64,000 nucleotides of DNA from Bacillota bacterium (GTDB lineage Bacteria; Bacillota; Clostridia; Lachnospirales; Lachnospiraceae), in the NCBI GenBank assembly GCA_902363515.1, contig CABJAN010000003.1:124001-188000 (forward strand). The letters are read 5' to 3'. Numbering within the stretch: position 1 is the first letter of the stretch; each line of letters opens with the position of its first letter. Below the pieces are notes generated by a model. The model saw only the letters and a list, made by a program, of their open reading frames with translations, was not told the DNA's origin and did no database searches. Below are positions 26,723 to 34,085 of this stretch, piece after piece. A program made the translations under genes and the position numbers.

Positions 26723-29700
26723 TTACTTTTCTTTTTCATAGTAGCAGTATCGGTTTTTCCCTTTTTGTTTACTGTGATACAGAGCCTCATCTGCCTGACG
26801 CAGAGTCTCCTGATAAGAAAATGTTTCTTGTTCCGCAATAGCAATCCCGGCGCTGCAGGTAATTGGGCAATCTTCCATCATCTGCAAGGTCTCATAGAAC
26901 TGCTCCATGCGCCGATCCAGAACTTCTCTTTTCTTCACAGCTTTCATAAAGACAACAAATTCATCTCCTCCTAAACGCCCTATCACATCCTTGCGCCGAA
27001 AGCTGGACATTAACACATCCGTCAGCTTCCGAAGGACTTCATCCCCTTTTAAATGTCCATAGGTATCATTAATCTTCTTAAAATCATCCATATCCACCAA
27101 TAACATGGTCCCAAAAGCATCTTTCTCCCCAAGCATGAAGCTATTCACTTCCTGCTCAAAACTTCTGCGGTTGAAAACGTTTGTCAGTGGATCTCTCATG
27201 GCAGCCATTTCCTGTTCCAGTTCCCGTTTTTTAGCGCTATCTATATTTTTCAGATAAAGCAGTGCATAAATCTTTCCTGTATCTCCTTCCTGAAAAACGT
27301 GCACCGTTAATTCCATCCAGCACAGTGTATAATTTTCCATGCTCTGAAAACAATATTTCCTGGTATAATTTCCTTCCCGATACTGTTTTTTCATATTCTC
27401 TATATCCAAATAGCTTCTGTATTCTTCCCTGTTTTCCGGTATTGCATTTTGTAAAATCCCACACTCCACAATTTTAGAAAAGGACTCTCTTTGGCAGCCT
27501 TTATCAGAAAAATATTCTTCCCAAAATCCTCCTGCCTTCATAAGGCATCCACTTTCCACATCTACTTCTGCATATGCCGCAGTTTCTGAAAGCATAGCCT
27601 GGTAAAAATTCTTTTCTTTTTTCGCTGTTCCCACAATGCAGCCATGGTTTGTATCAGTTCTGCTGTACCTTTCCTGATGCTTCTGAAGTTTTTCTGTAAT
27701 CTTTTGCTTTGACATTGGCTTTCCAAAATAATATCCCTGTATACAATCCACTTTCATATCATATAAAAAATGATACTCTTCTTCCATCTCCACTCCTTCC
27801 TGATAAACAGCAATATCTGCTTCATGACAAATAGTTACCACAAAACTAATAAATGTGGCATCAAAATGACTTTTTAAAATATCCTTTACAAAGGTTTTGT
27901 CTATTTTCACAATATCAATGGGGGCATTTTTCAACACTCCAAGAGAGGAATAACCTGTTCCGAAATCATCGATTGCAATTCTTATTCCCTTTTCCCTGAG
28001 CTGGCTGAACTTTTTCCAAAAAGTATTCATATTTTTCACGGTATAGCTTTCTGTCAGTTCAAGAATCAGATTTTCAAAAGGGAACTTCTCTTCTTCAATC
28101 ACTCTATACAAATCCTCCAGAAAAGAATCCTCTAAAAGCTGTAATGCAGAAATATTGACACTAACCGTAAAGTTTGGACGTAGTTCAATCCATTCTTTAC
28201 TATCCTTTAGCGCCTTTTGTATCATCCACAATCCTGCATTGTAAATCATAGTGTTTTCTTCCATGATTGGTATAAATTCTCCGGGAGATATCAATCTTCC
28301 CTGTATATCTCTCCAGCGCATCAATGCTTCTACACCGACAATCTCTTTTGTTTTTGTATCTGCCTGAGGCTGATAATCCACATAAAAGCCTCTATAATTC
28401 CTGGATACATCTTCCCGTAACTGACGCACCAGACGAATAAATCTGGATTTATTTTCCAGGATTTCATCCGAAAAAAATAACAGTTGATTTTTCCCCTGTT
28501 TTTTGGCTTCCTGCAATGTAAATGCAGCGTATCGATACAATTCCTCTGCAGTTGTCCCATCCTTTGGATACATGGAACATCCGGCAGATACCTCTATGCT
28601 TAATTTTTTCTGCTGCCATTCCCTCATTCGCATAATGTGTTTCTGAATCACCCGGTATAAATACTCAGCCTGCAAGGTATCCCCGTTCTCCAGAATAATT
28701 CCCATACAGTCTTTTTCCATACGGTATAAGGTAGCATTATCCGGTAAAATAGCTTGTATAGCCTGACTGAGAATTTTCAAAACCTCATCTCCCAGTGAAC
28801 GGTTATATAACTCATTAATCTGATGAAAATCATCAATGTCCAAAAGCATAACCGCCATCTGTTCCACCATTTCATCCCGAATATTCCGCTCCATGGCTTT
28901 CATAAACTCTGCATGGTTCAATAATTGTGTCAAAGGATCCACCTTATTTTGTTGTCCCAGAAGCTTCATAATCCCTGCGAAAAAAACAGGTTTTCCATAT
29001 TCATCACGAATCAGCTGCCCTTTACATCGAATCCAGGCATACTCTCCGCTTCGTTTTCTGGCTCTGAATTCTATAGAATGATAATCTGCCTTATCTTCTC
29101 CGATTTCCATATTTGATTTATAAAAACGTTCCCAGTCTTCCGGGTGCACAATCTTCTTCCAGTGAGATAATGCGTCTCCTACAATCTCTCCCGGCAAATC
29201 AAACATCTCTACCTGAGCCGGAGGATAACGGAACAATCCGGTTTTCATGTCACAAAAATAAATGAAATCATCTGTACTATTTACCAAGGCTTCATAAAGA
29301 AATTTTGACGGATATTCCATCTCCCGTACTTCATGTGAATTAGAACGAAAAGGGTTCATTTTCACCGCATAGTTCTTCCTCTTTCTCAGCTTTTCACCGT
29401 ACATTTTCTCATCTGCCTGGGCAATTAAGTCATTCACCTGCAGTGTATTGGATGCTGTTATATAAGTCGTTCCATAGCAAAAAGACATTCTATAGGATTT
29501 CTTCAGCTTCTTTTCCTCCTCTTCAAGCAGCTTTCTCCATTTTAGAATTCTTTTCGTTCCTTCGGCCTCTTTTAGATCCTGCATTACAATAATGAATTCA
29601 TCTCCGCTTAAACGAAAAATAAAATCCTCTGCCCGTAAGGATTCCTTTACAATCTGAGCAGTACGCTGTAAAAAGAAGTCACCTTCCCCATACCCATAAT

Positions 29701-29995
29701 TTTCATTAACGCCTTTGATATTATCAGTGTCCAGCAAAACAAGCAGATAGGTATGTCCACTGTCCTCCATATGCCTCAGACGTTCTTCTAACATTCCCTT
29801 TCCCTTCGTCCGGTTCCATACATTACACAGCTCGTCTTTTTCCAATCGGCTTCTTTCTTTTTTCTCTGCTATTAATTCCCTTACTTTGCAAAATTCACAC
29901 GGTCCATCCTTCCCCTGCTGTAACATATCCCAGCAACATTTCCCTTCCGGACTCCAAATATTATCATCCAGTATCTTTTTCACTTTATCTTGCAT
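26723..29995 (-). CDS. multidomain GGDEF-PAS-GGDEF-EAL-GGDEF signalling protein
   Basis: The 1090-residue protein appears cytosolic. A short N-terminal Cys-rich segment (CCWDMLQQGKDGPCEFC) precedes GGDEF domain 1, with SGDEF at about 145. A PAS domain follows (about 235-345), then GGDEF 2, whose catalytic loop is lost (RMEKDCMGI). The EAL domain has VEALMRW and IDDFGTGYSSLG, so phosphodiesterase residues look present. The C-terminal GGDEF 3 has an intact LGGDEFVVF. It may both make and degrade cyclic di-GMP. ATG 29995 has AGGAGG nine bases upstream; GTG 30001 is too close. Confidence 0.93.
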   Translation of the reverse strand: MQDKVKKILDDNIWSPEGKCCWDMLQQGKDGPCEFCKVRELIAEKKERSRLEKDELCNVWNRTKGKGMLEERLRHMEDSGHTYLLVLLDTDNIKGVNENYGYGEGDFFLQRTAQIVKESLRAEDFIFRLSGDEFIIVMQDLKEAEGTKRILKWRKLLEEEEKKLKKSYRMSFCYGTTYITASNTLQVNDLIAQADEKMYGEKLRKRKNYAVKMNPFRSNSHEVREMEYPSKFLYEALVNSTDDFIYFCDMKTGLFRYPPAQVEMFDLPGEIVGDALSHWKKIVHPEDWERFYKSNMEIGEDKADYHSIEFRARKRSGEYAWIRCKGQLIRDEYGKPVFFAGIMKLLGQQNKVDPLTQLLNHAEFMKAMERNIRDEMVEQMAVMLLDIDDFHQINELYNRSLGDEVLKILSQAIQAILPDNATLYRMEKDCMGIILENGDTLQAEYLYRVIQKHIMRMREWQQKKLSIEVSAGCSMYPKDGTTAEELYRYAAFTLQEAKKQGKNQLLFFSDEILENKSRFIRLVRQLREDVSRNYRGFYVDYQPQADTKTKEIVGVEALMRWRDIQGRLISPGEFIPIMEENTMIYNAGLWMIQKALKDSKEWIELRPNFTVSVNISALQLLEDSFLEDLYRVIEEEKFPFENLILELTESYTVKNMNTFWKKFSQLREKGIRIAIDDFGTGYSSLGVLKNAPIDIVKIDKTFVKDILKSHFDATFISFVVTICHEADIAVYQEGVEMEEEYHFLYDMKVDCIQGYYFGKPMSKQKITEKLQKHQERYSRTDTNHGCIVGTAKKEKNFYQAMLSETAAYAEVDVESGCLMKAGGFWEEYFSDKGCQRESFSKIVECGILQNAIPENREEYRSYLDIENMKKQYREGNYTRKYCFQSMENYTLCWMELTVHVFQEGDTGKIYALLYLKNIDSAKKRELEQEMAAMRDPLTNVFNRRSFEQEVNSFMLGEKDAFGTMLLVDMDDFKKINDTYGHLKGDEVLRKLTDVLMSSFRRKDVIGRLGGDEFVVFMKAVKKREVLDRRMEQFYETLQMMEDCPITCSAGIAIAEQETFSYQETLRQADEALYHSKQKGKNRYCYYEKEK

Positions 29996-30040
29996 GACCA
30001 CAAGCCTCCTGCCCGGTTCTCACTTATTTCCTATACTCTG

Positions 30041-30069
30041 AGTATAACATATGCGCAAGTTTATCGTAA
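30041..30069 (-). promoter_or_regulatory. putative promoter of the GGDEF/EAL gene
   Basis: On the minus strand TTACGA and TATACT are spaced 17 bp, ending 46 bases before the ATG at 29995. The -10 lies in a small palindrome (TATACTctgAGTATA). Confidence 0.45.
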
Positions 30070-30101
30070 TCTATATCTGGATTTTTCCCTGCAATTTCCA
30101 C

Positions 30102-30141
30102 TAAAAAACGGAATGATTCGCAATTTCTGCAAATCATTCCG
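30102..30141 (-). terminator. terminator following tRNA-like remnant A
   Basis: On the minus strand CGGAATGATT and AATCATTCCG form a perfect 10-bp stem followed by TTTTTT. It lies 4 bases beyond the discriminator of the tRNA-like 3' half, as expected for the native terminator of a tRNA gene. Confidence 0.85.
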
Positions 30142-30144
30142 CAG

Positions 30145-30184
30145 CGTCCCGTGCGGGAATCGAACCAACATCTATGCCTTAGAT
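30145..30184 (-). other. tRNA-Arg-like 3' half (remnant A), probable attachment scar
   Basis: On the minus strand the sequence reads from an anticodon-loop-like ATCTAAGGC through a T-arm (GTTGGTTCGATTCCCGC) to acceptor strand ACGGGAC plus G. No D-arm or 5' half is present: upstream sequence is DUF4869 coding. By alignment with remnant B the anticodon position is TCT (Arg), but the base at position 33 is A instead of T and one T-stem pair is mismatched, so it is not a working tRNA. Its own terminator follows. This is what an element leaves when it integrates in the 3' part of a tRNA gene. Confidence 0.65.
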
Positions 30185-30193
30185 AAGGCCTGT
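30165..30193 (+). repeat. 29-bp repeat, copy 1 (anticodon-arm core)
   Basis: The sequence around ATGCCTTAGATAAG (with flanking CCAACAT and CCTGT) recurs at 30860-30888 in the same orientation with 3 mismatches in 29. It overlaps the anticodon arm of remnant A and could be the crossover core of a tRNA-targeting integrase. Confidence 0.7.
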
Positions 30194-30503
30194 CTTCCAA
30201 TTCTGCAATTTTAAGCAGCCATTTCGCACAGTTATCTCCACAAGTTGATGCATTGAAAATTTTATCTTTATTAAACTTAAAAAGGATTAACATTTTCACT
30301 CCGCCAGATAACCCCGTTGGCGGAATCTTTCCCAACACTGGACTGTCTATCACTCCACGATCCAAAACTGTTGACTTGTCTACATCCTGAATCATTTCTT
30401 TCACAAAAGGATCTACAATCCAACTGTCTTCATAATCATATTTAAAATAAGCCGATGTATTATATACAGCTTCTTTCATATCACCATAATAAATATTCAG
30501 CAT
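30194..30503 (-). pseudogene. DUF4869 gene fragment, 3' end replaced by tRNA-like sequence
   Basis: From ATG 30503 (AAGGAAGGG upstream) the first 100 or so residues nearly match the intact DUF4869 protein at 32274-32711 (MLNIYYGDMKEAVYNTSAYF, DSPVLGKIPPTGLSGGVK, STCGDNCAKWLLKIAE). At about 30194 the similarity stops within the codons for the NLRHLMDFG region, and the frame runs into remnant A. The open frame continues by chance to 30024, but that tail translates tRNA and terminator DNA and should not be taken as protein. This places a recombination breakpoint inside the gene. Confidence 0.8.
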
Positions 30504-30664
30504 AAAAATCCCTTCCTTTTCATCTATCAATATTCTACAATGACTGAGCAATTTCTGCTTTATCCTTCCAAGCTATATGCTATGCCTATAACGATACCAC
30601 AAAGCATTGATTTCTTCAAATTTAATTCTTTATATGTATCAGTTATCTCAAATCTTTAGGCAAA

Positions 30665-30707
30665 AACAAAACAAAAAGTGGAAACCCCTGATACAAGGCA
30701 TTTCCAC
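30665..30707 (-). terminator. terminator following tRNA-like remnant B
   Basis: On the minus strand GTGGAAA and TTTCCAC enclose a 16-base loop and are followed by TTTTTGTTTTG. It sits about 10 bases past the 3' end of remnant B. Confidence 0.8.
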
Positions 30708-30716
30708 ATTCTCAAA

Positions 30717-30757
30717 CGTTTCCTGCGGGAATCGAACCCACAACTAGCGCTTAGGAG
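30717..30757 (-). other. tRNA-Arg(CCT)-like 3' half (remnant B), probable attachment scar
   Basis: On the minus strand an anticodon loop CTCCTAA (C32, T33, anticodon CCT, A37, A38) leads to a paired T-arm (GTGGGTTCGATTCCCGC), then acceptor AGGAAAC and discriminator G. The preceding bases do not form an anticodon stem with the 3' side and no D-arm is seen, so the 5' half is missing. It resembles remnant A in the T-arm. Together with its terminator it marks a second tRNA-Arg 3' end captured in this region. Confidence 0.65.
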
Positions 30758-30859
30758 AGCGAATAGGTAGTGTCAATTCCAGACAAGAACTATCATTATA
30801 AGCCCTTTAAAGTCACGGCTTTTTTCTACTTCCGAGTCAAATCAAGTCAATTCCTGTAC

Positions 30860-30888
30860 CCCACATATATGCCTTAGATAAGACCTGT
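30860..30888 (+). repeat. 29-bp repeat, copy 2
   Basis: Matches 30165-30193 at 26 of 29 positions, centred on ATGCCTTAGATAAG. Unlike copy 1 it does not continue into a T-arm. The two copies flank the DUF4869 fragment and remnant B, a segment of about 0.7 kb. Confidence 0.7.
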
Positions 30889-31083
30889 TTATTAGCAGAA
30901 TATTTGCATCAGCTAATACTTGGGGAATACCTTCGTGTCACCACCATTATGAAAAATATGGCTACCATCGTTCAAGCATTCGAGAATGATAAACAATATG
31001 AAATTGAATTGATTTCTACATATATAATACCGTACTTTAGACTGGTTGTCTACGGTGTTTTGACTACTGATAATGTAAATTTT

Positions 31084-31308
31084 TTATGCCAACATTTTTC
31101 CTTCTAAATAGGAACATCGCAAGTAATCCGGATTCGTATAATATACATTAGAATTAAAATCAGAAATTTCATCCGTAATAAATGATGAAAAAATATCATC
31201 TTTCTGTTTGTCCGTCATGAATAGATTCACGCTTTTCAAATGTAACTCCCATGATATATTACTTGTAGTGACATCCAAAACATTAGTAAAGTTATATTTT
31301 TCAGGCAT
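31084..31308 (-). CDS. small hypothetical protein downstream of DUF4869
   Basis: The 74-residue frame starts 9 bases after the DUF4869 stop and has no recognised domain. It begins MPEKYNFTNVLDVTTSN and is acidic and soluble. The same start (MPEK) recurs after the repeated DUF4869 3' end near 32760, where it stops after five codons. It may be the 5' part of a longer gene lost to rearrangement. The ribosome site is weak (AGGT), so coupling to the upstream gene is likely. Confidence 0.45.
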   Translation of the reverse strand: MPEKYNFTNVLDVTTSNISWELHLKSVNLFMTDKQKDDIFSSFITDEISDFNSNVYYTNPDYLRCSYLEGKMLA

Positions 31309-31380
31309 TTACCTGATCTAAACATACTCTCCTGCAATATCAACATATTCCAACATATTATGAACAATATCACCTGTATT
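31303..31380 (-). repeat. repeat of DUF4869 3' end, copy 1
   Basis: This stretch covers the last codons of the DUF4869 gene at 31318 and the first codons of the next small gene. It recurs at 32755-32838 with a few mismatches, indicating duplication or gene conversion between cassettes. Confidence 0.75.
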
Positions 31381-31758
31381 GAGAATTTCTATTTCAAAAT
31401 CTTCTTCTCCAAAATCCATAATATGTCTTAAATTTATTGTCAAGTCTTTTGATTTACCTATAGAAAGAATCCATTTTGCACAATCATCTCCACATACAGA
31501 CGCATTAAACACTTTTCCAGATTGGTCAAATGCCATCAGCATCAATGTCTTTACAGAACCTGACAGTTCTTTTGTGGAAATCGTTCCTAATACTGGACTT
31601 TGTATCAGATGAGAACTTATCACTTCTGACTTATCTACAGCTTTAATTATTCTGATTGATAATTCGTTTGTAATCCATTCATCCTCATATCGATTATCGA
31701 AATAAGTCGGAGGATGATAAATCGCATTCTCCATATTTCCTAAATATATTTTTAACAT
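31318..31758 (-). CDS. DUF4869 protein (copy 2)
   Basis: The 146-residue protein of unknown function belongs to the DUF4869 family. It starts MLKIYLGNMENAIYHPPTYF and carries the family blocks SPVLGTISTKELSGSVKTLML, ASVCGDDCAKWILSIGKS and NLRHIMDFG, ending in LEYVDIAGEYV. The Cys-Gly-Asp-x-Cys-Ala-Lys-Trp block is conserved between all copies here and is a candidate functional site. It diverges clearly from the 32274 copy, so it is an older paralogue. It follows the small ATPase gene by 41 bases in the same direction, suggesting a common unit. Confidence 0.8.
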   Translation of the reverse strand: MLKIYLGNMENAIYHPPTYFDNRYEDEWITNELSIRIIKAVDKSEVISSHLIQSPVLGTISTKELSGSVKTLMLMAFDQSGKVFNASVCGDDCAKWILSIGKSKDLTINLRHIMDFGEEDFEIEILNTGDIVHNMLEYVDIAGEYV

Positions 31759-31799
31759 AGTGATCTCCTGCTACTTATAGTCCATGCATATTCTCCAAG

Positions 31800-32258
31800 C
31801 TACTCATTTGTCCCATATATCCGATATAATTCATGGTAACTTTGCTTCAATGTTCCATACTTCCCGGATGTCCGGATCCCATAAATTTCTTCCACACTAT
31901 ATGGTAAAGCTGGCAAGGATTCTCTCGTTACAATCACATAATAATTATCTGTTTTCTGAATTTCTCTAGCAAACTCCTCAGTCTTGATAAAATCATTTCC
32001 CTCATCAATAAATACGATACTGTCCGTAATCTCCGCCAGTTGTCCTTTCCACAAAGCACCTTCCAGCACATAACATTTCTTATCGCATGTCAAATCTACC
32101 GGACTTCCTGTTGGATTGTTCACATATTCCTGAATTATATCTACAAGAGTAGTTTTTCCCGTAGCGCTGTCCCCGCGAATGATCGTTAAATTTTTCCGAA
32201 TTTCAAAATCATATTTTAAGCGTTTTGTTGATACAATAACTCTATGTTTCCCTCTCAT
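31800..32258 (-). CDS. small P-loop ATPase associated with DUF4869
   Basis: The 152-residue protein has Walker A GDSATGKTT at about residues 29-37 and a Walker B-like DSIVFIDEGNDF at about 85-96. It ends before any ABC signature or sensor motif, so it is a compact P-loop NTPase rather than an ABC protein. It lies between two DUF4869 genes (15 bases after one, 41 before the other) on the same strand. The two families look like partners; the function is unknown. A GTP-binding or translation-factor label should not be inferred from the P-loop alone. Confidence 0.75.
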   Translation of the reverse strand: MRGKHRVIVSTKRLKYDFEIRKNLTIIRGDSATGKTTLVDIIQEYVNNPTGSPVDLTCDKKCYVLEGALWKGQLAEITDSIVFIDEGNDFIKTEEFAREIQKTDNYYVIVTRESLPALPYSVEEIYGIRTSGKYGTLKQSYHELYRIYGTNE

Positions 32259-32273
32259 CGTACCACCCCTCCA

Positions 32274-32711
32274 TTAGACAAATTCTCCTGCAATCGGTAC
32301 CAGTTCTTTCATAGAATGAACAATTTCATTAGTATTCAAAATACGAATTTCAAAAGGTTCCTTACCGAAATCCATCAGATGCCTCAGATTTACAGTCCTG
32401 TCTTCCGATTCTGCAATTTTAAGCAGCCATTTCGCACAGTTATCTCCACAGGTTGATACGTTGAAAATTTTATCTTTATTAAACTTAAAAAGGATTAACG
32501 TTTTTACTCCTCCGGATAACCCGGTTGGCGGAATCTTTCCTAAAACCGGACTATCTATTACTCCACTATCCAAAACTGTTGACTTATCTACATCTTGAAT
32601 CATTTCTTTCACAAAAGGATCTACAATCCAACTATCTTCATAATCATATTTAAAATAAGCCGATGTATTATATACAGCTTCTTTCATATCACCATAATAA
32701 ATATTCAGCAT
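32274..32711 (-). CDS. DUF4869 protein (copy 3)
   Basis: The 145-residue intact DUF4869 protein starts MLNIYYGDMKEAVYNTSAYF and carries SPVLGKIPPTGLSGGVKTL, STCGDNCAKWLLKIAESED, NLRHLMDFG and a terminal VPIAGEFV. ATG 32711 was chosen for AAGGAAGGG upstream and conservation with the other copies; the frame is open 13 codons further. DNA similarity to the broken copy at 30194-30503 is much higher than to the 31318 copy, indicating recent duplication. It is first in the unit DUF4869-ATPase-DUF4869. Confidence 0.8.
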   Translation of the reverse strand: MLNIYYGDMKEAVYNTSAYFKYDYEDSWIVDPFVKEMIQDVDKSTVLDSGVIDSPVLGKIPPTGLSGGVKTLILFKFNKDKIFNVSTCGDNCAKWLLKIAESEDRTVNLRHLMDFGKEPFEIRILNTNEIVHSMKELVPIAGEFV

Positions 32712-32754
32712 TAAAATCCCTTCCTTTTTTTCGTATATTGTGATTTTCATTAAG

Positions 32755-32838
32755 ACTTTTCGGGCATTTACCTGATTTAAACATACTCTCCAGCAATATC
32801 AACATATTCCAACATATTATGAATAATATCACCTCTAT
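32755..32838 (-). repeat. repeat of DUF4869 3' end, copy 2 (gene remnant)
   Basis: This encodes the final residues of a DUF4869 protein (NMLEYVDIAGEYV-stop) followed by MPEKS-stop, matching 31303-31380. No DUF4869 body remains upstream: the sequence joins directly to the 3' end of the Fic gene at 32835. It is a scar of the cassette duplication. Confidence 0.75.
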
Positions 32839-34085
32839 TGGGGAAGGTTCTCATTTTCCATAGCATCTTTCCGTACATAGAACGTTCCCCTCCCTGAACC
32901 GCACTTTACAATTATCTCTTCTTTTGTAAGCTTATTCAATGCATTTAAAACAGCTGATCGACTACCAATCGGGCATGCTGCGATAACCTCCGCACCAGTA
33001 AATTTACCTATTTTTTCAGTTACATAATTTTTAACAACATCATATACCGTACTTCTATTTTTTTCTGACATCAATCCAACTCGCTCTTCAAATTCTTTGT
33101 AACAAGCGAGAATTACCTGAAGCATATACTTAATAAAAGGAGTTGGATCATTCTCTTCCTCGTGCCATCCATAATCAATTCGTTCCAATACATCGTAATA
33201 CGCATCTTTGGTTTTTTCAATCTGCTTCTCTATACTGATATACTTTCCAACTTCATATCCATTTTGATACAGAAGCAATAAAGTCAGTAATCTGCTCATT
33301 CTTCCGTTTCCATCATTGAATGGATGGATACAAAGGAAGTCAGAAATAAATGTTGGAATTAAAATCAACGGATCAACCGTTTCCATTGCCAATGTTCTTC
33401 TATAACTTTCACAAATTGCCTCTATTGCCTGTTCCGTTTCATACGGTGACAACGGAATAAATCTTGTTACTACTGTTCCATCAGCCTTTGTCTCATTGAT
33501 ATAATTCTGTGTATTCTTAAATTGACCTCCATAGGAAAGACCTGCATGTTTTAACAAATCACGATGTAATTGTAAAATATATGCTGTTCTAATTGGTATG
33601 AAATCATGACTCTCATGAATGGTATTAAGTACATCACGATATCCAACAATTTCACTTTCATCTCGTGATTTAGGTGTTGTTTTCTCATTCATAAGCTGTT
33701 TAATACGTGTACTTGTTGTAACAATACCTTCTATTTTATTTGATGCCTCTGTACTCTGTACACGTGCAATTTCTATCAAACGCTCCAGTTCAACCGGCTT
33801 CTGCCTTGTAAATAATTCCTGACGCCCTTTACATTCATGAATTTTTGCAATATATGACACGACTTCTCCATCCCACAATCTATCTGCTAATTTCATATAA
33901 TCAAACTTTCTCACCTCTACACCTACCTTCCTTAGGTTTATCATCCATTCCTTTGTTCTTTCGTCCATATTATACCCCATTTTGGATGAAACTTTCAATA
34001 GTTGGATAAAAACTGCTGTTTTATATTTTAACTTGCTGAAAATTCTGCACATCGAATTTTCCACTAAAATTTCACTATTTTTCAT
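32835..34085 (-). CDS. Fic-family protein (putative AMP transferase)
   Basis: Fic proteins transfer AMP or other phospho-groups to target proteins. The catalytic motif HPFNDGNGRMSRL is intact at about residue 260 of 416. It is preceded by a Fic-N-like region with VQSTEASNKIEGI, which resembles the inhibitory S/T-x-x-x-E-G/N motif, so activity may be self-inhibited. A C-terminal winged-helix-like domain ends the protein. The ATG overlaps the integrase stop (TAATG), suggesting coupled expression, but a shorter start at 33968 (MDERTKEW) is possible because the first 39 residues look unlike the family. The 3' end abuts a DUF4869 remnant. Confidence 0.87.
   Translation of the reverse strand: MKNSEILVENSMCRIFSKLKYKTAVFIQLLKVSSKMGYNMDERTKEWMINLRKVGVEVRKFDYMKLADRLWDGEVVSYIAKIHECKGRQELFTRQKPVELERLIEIARVQSTEASNKIEGIVTTSTRIKQLMNEKTTPKSRDESEIVGYRDVLNTIHESHDFIPIRTAYILQLHRDLLKHAGLSYGGQFKNTQNYINETKADGTVVTRFIPLSPYETEQAIEAICESYRRTLAMETVDPLILIPTFISDFLCIHPFNDGNGRMSRLLTLLLLYQNGYEVGKYISIEKQIEKTKDAYYDVLERIDYGWHEEENDPTPFIKYMLQVILACYKEFEERVGLMSEKNRSTVYDVVKNYVTEKIGKFTGAEVIAACPIGSRSAVLNALNKLTKEEIIVKCGSGRGTFYVRKDAMENENLPQ

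Larger units (their letters stand above)
30552..31083. other. intergenic stretch with integration scars, no gene
   Basis: About 530 bases without a convincing coding region. It holds a terminator (30665-30707), a second tRNA-like 3' half (30717-30757) and the second copy of the 29-bp repeat (30860-30888). The short frame at 30904-31107 has no ribosome site and no recognisable motif. Confidence 0.7.

Noticed and set aside
30024..30193. Open reading frame continuing the broken DUF4869 gene, with a Cys/Arg-rich tail
   Set aside because: This part translates the tRNA-like remnant, its terminator and a promoter; it has no family match and arises by chance.
30145..30193. Amber suppressor tRNA (CTA within the loop) that could explain the two TAG splits
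   Set aside because: Only a 3' half exists, the loop register fits TCT better than CTA, and position 33 is not T in that register.
30717..30790. Possible complete tRNA-Arg(CCT)
   Set aside because: T-arm and acceptor 3' strand are good, but there is no 5' acceptor strand or D-arm and the anticodon stem does not pair.
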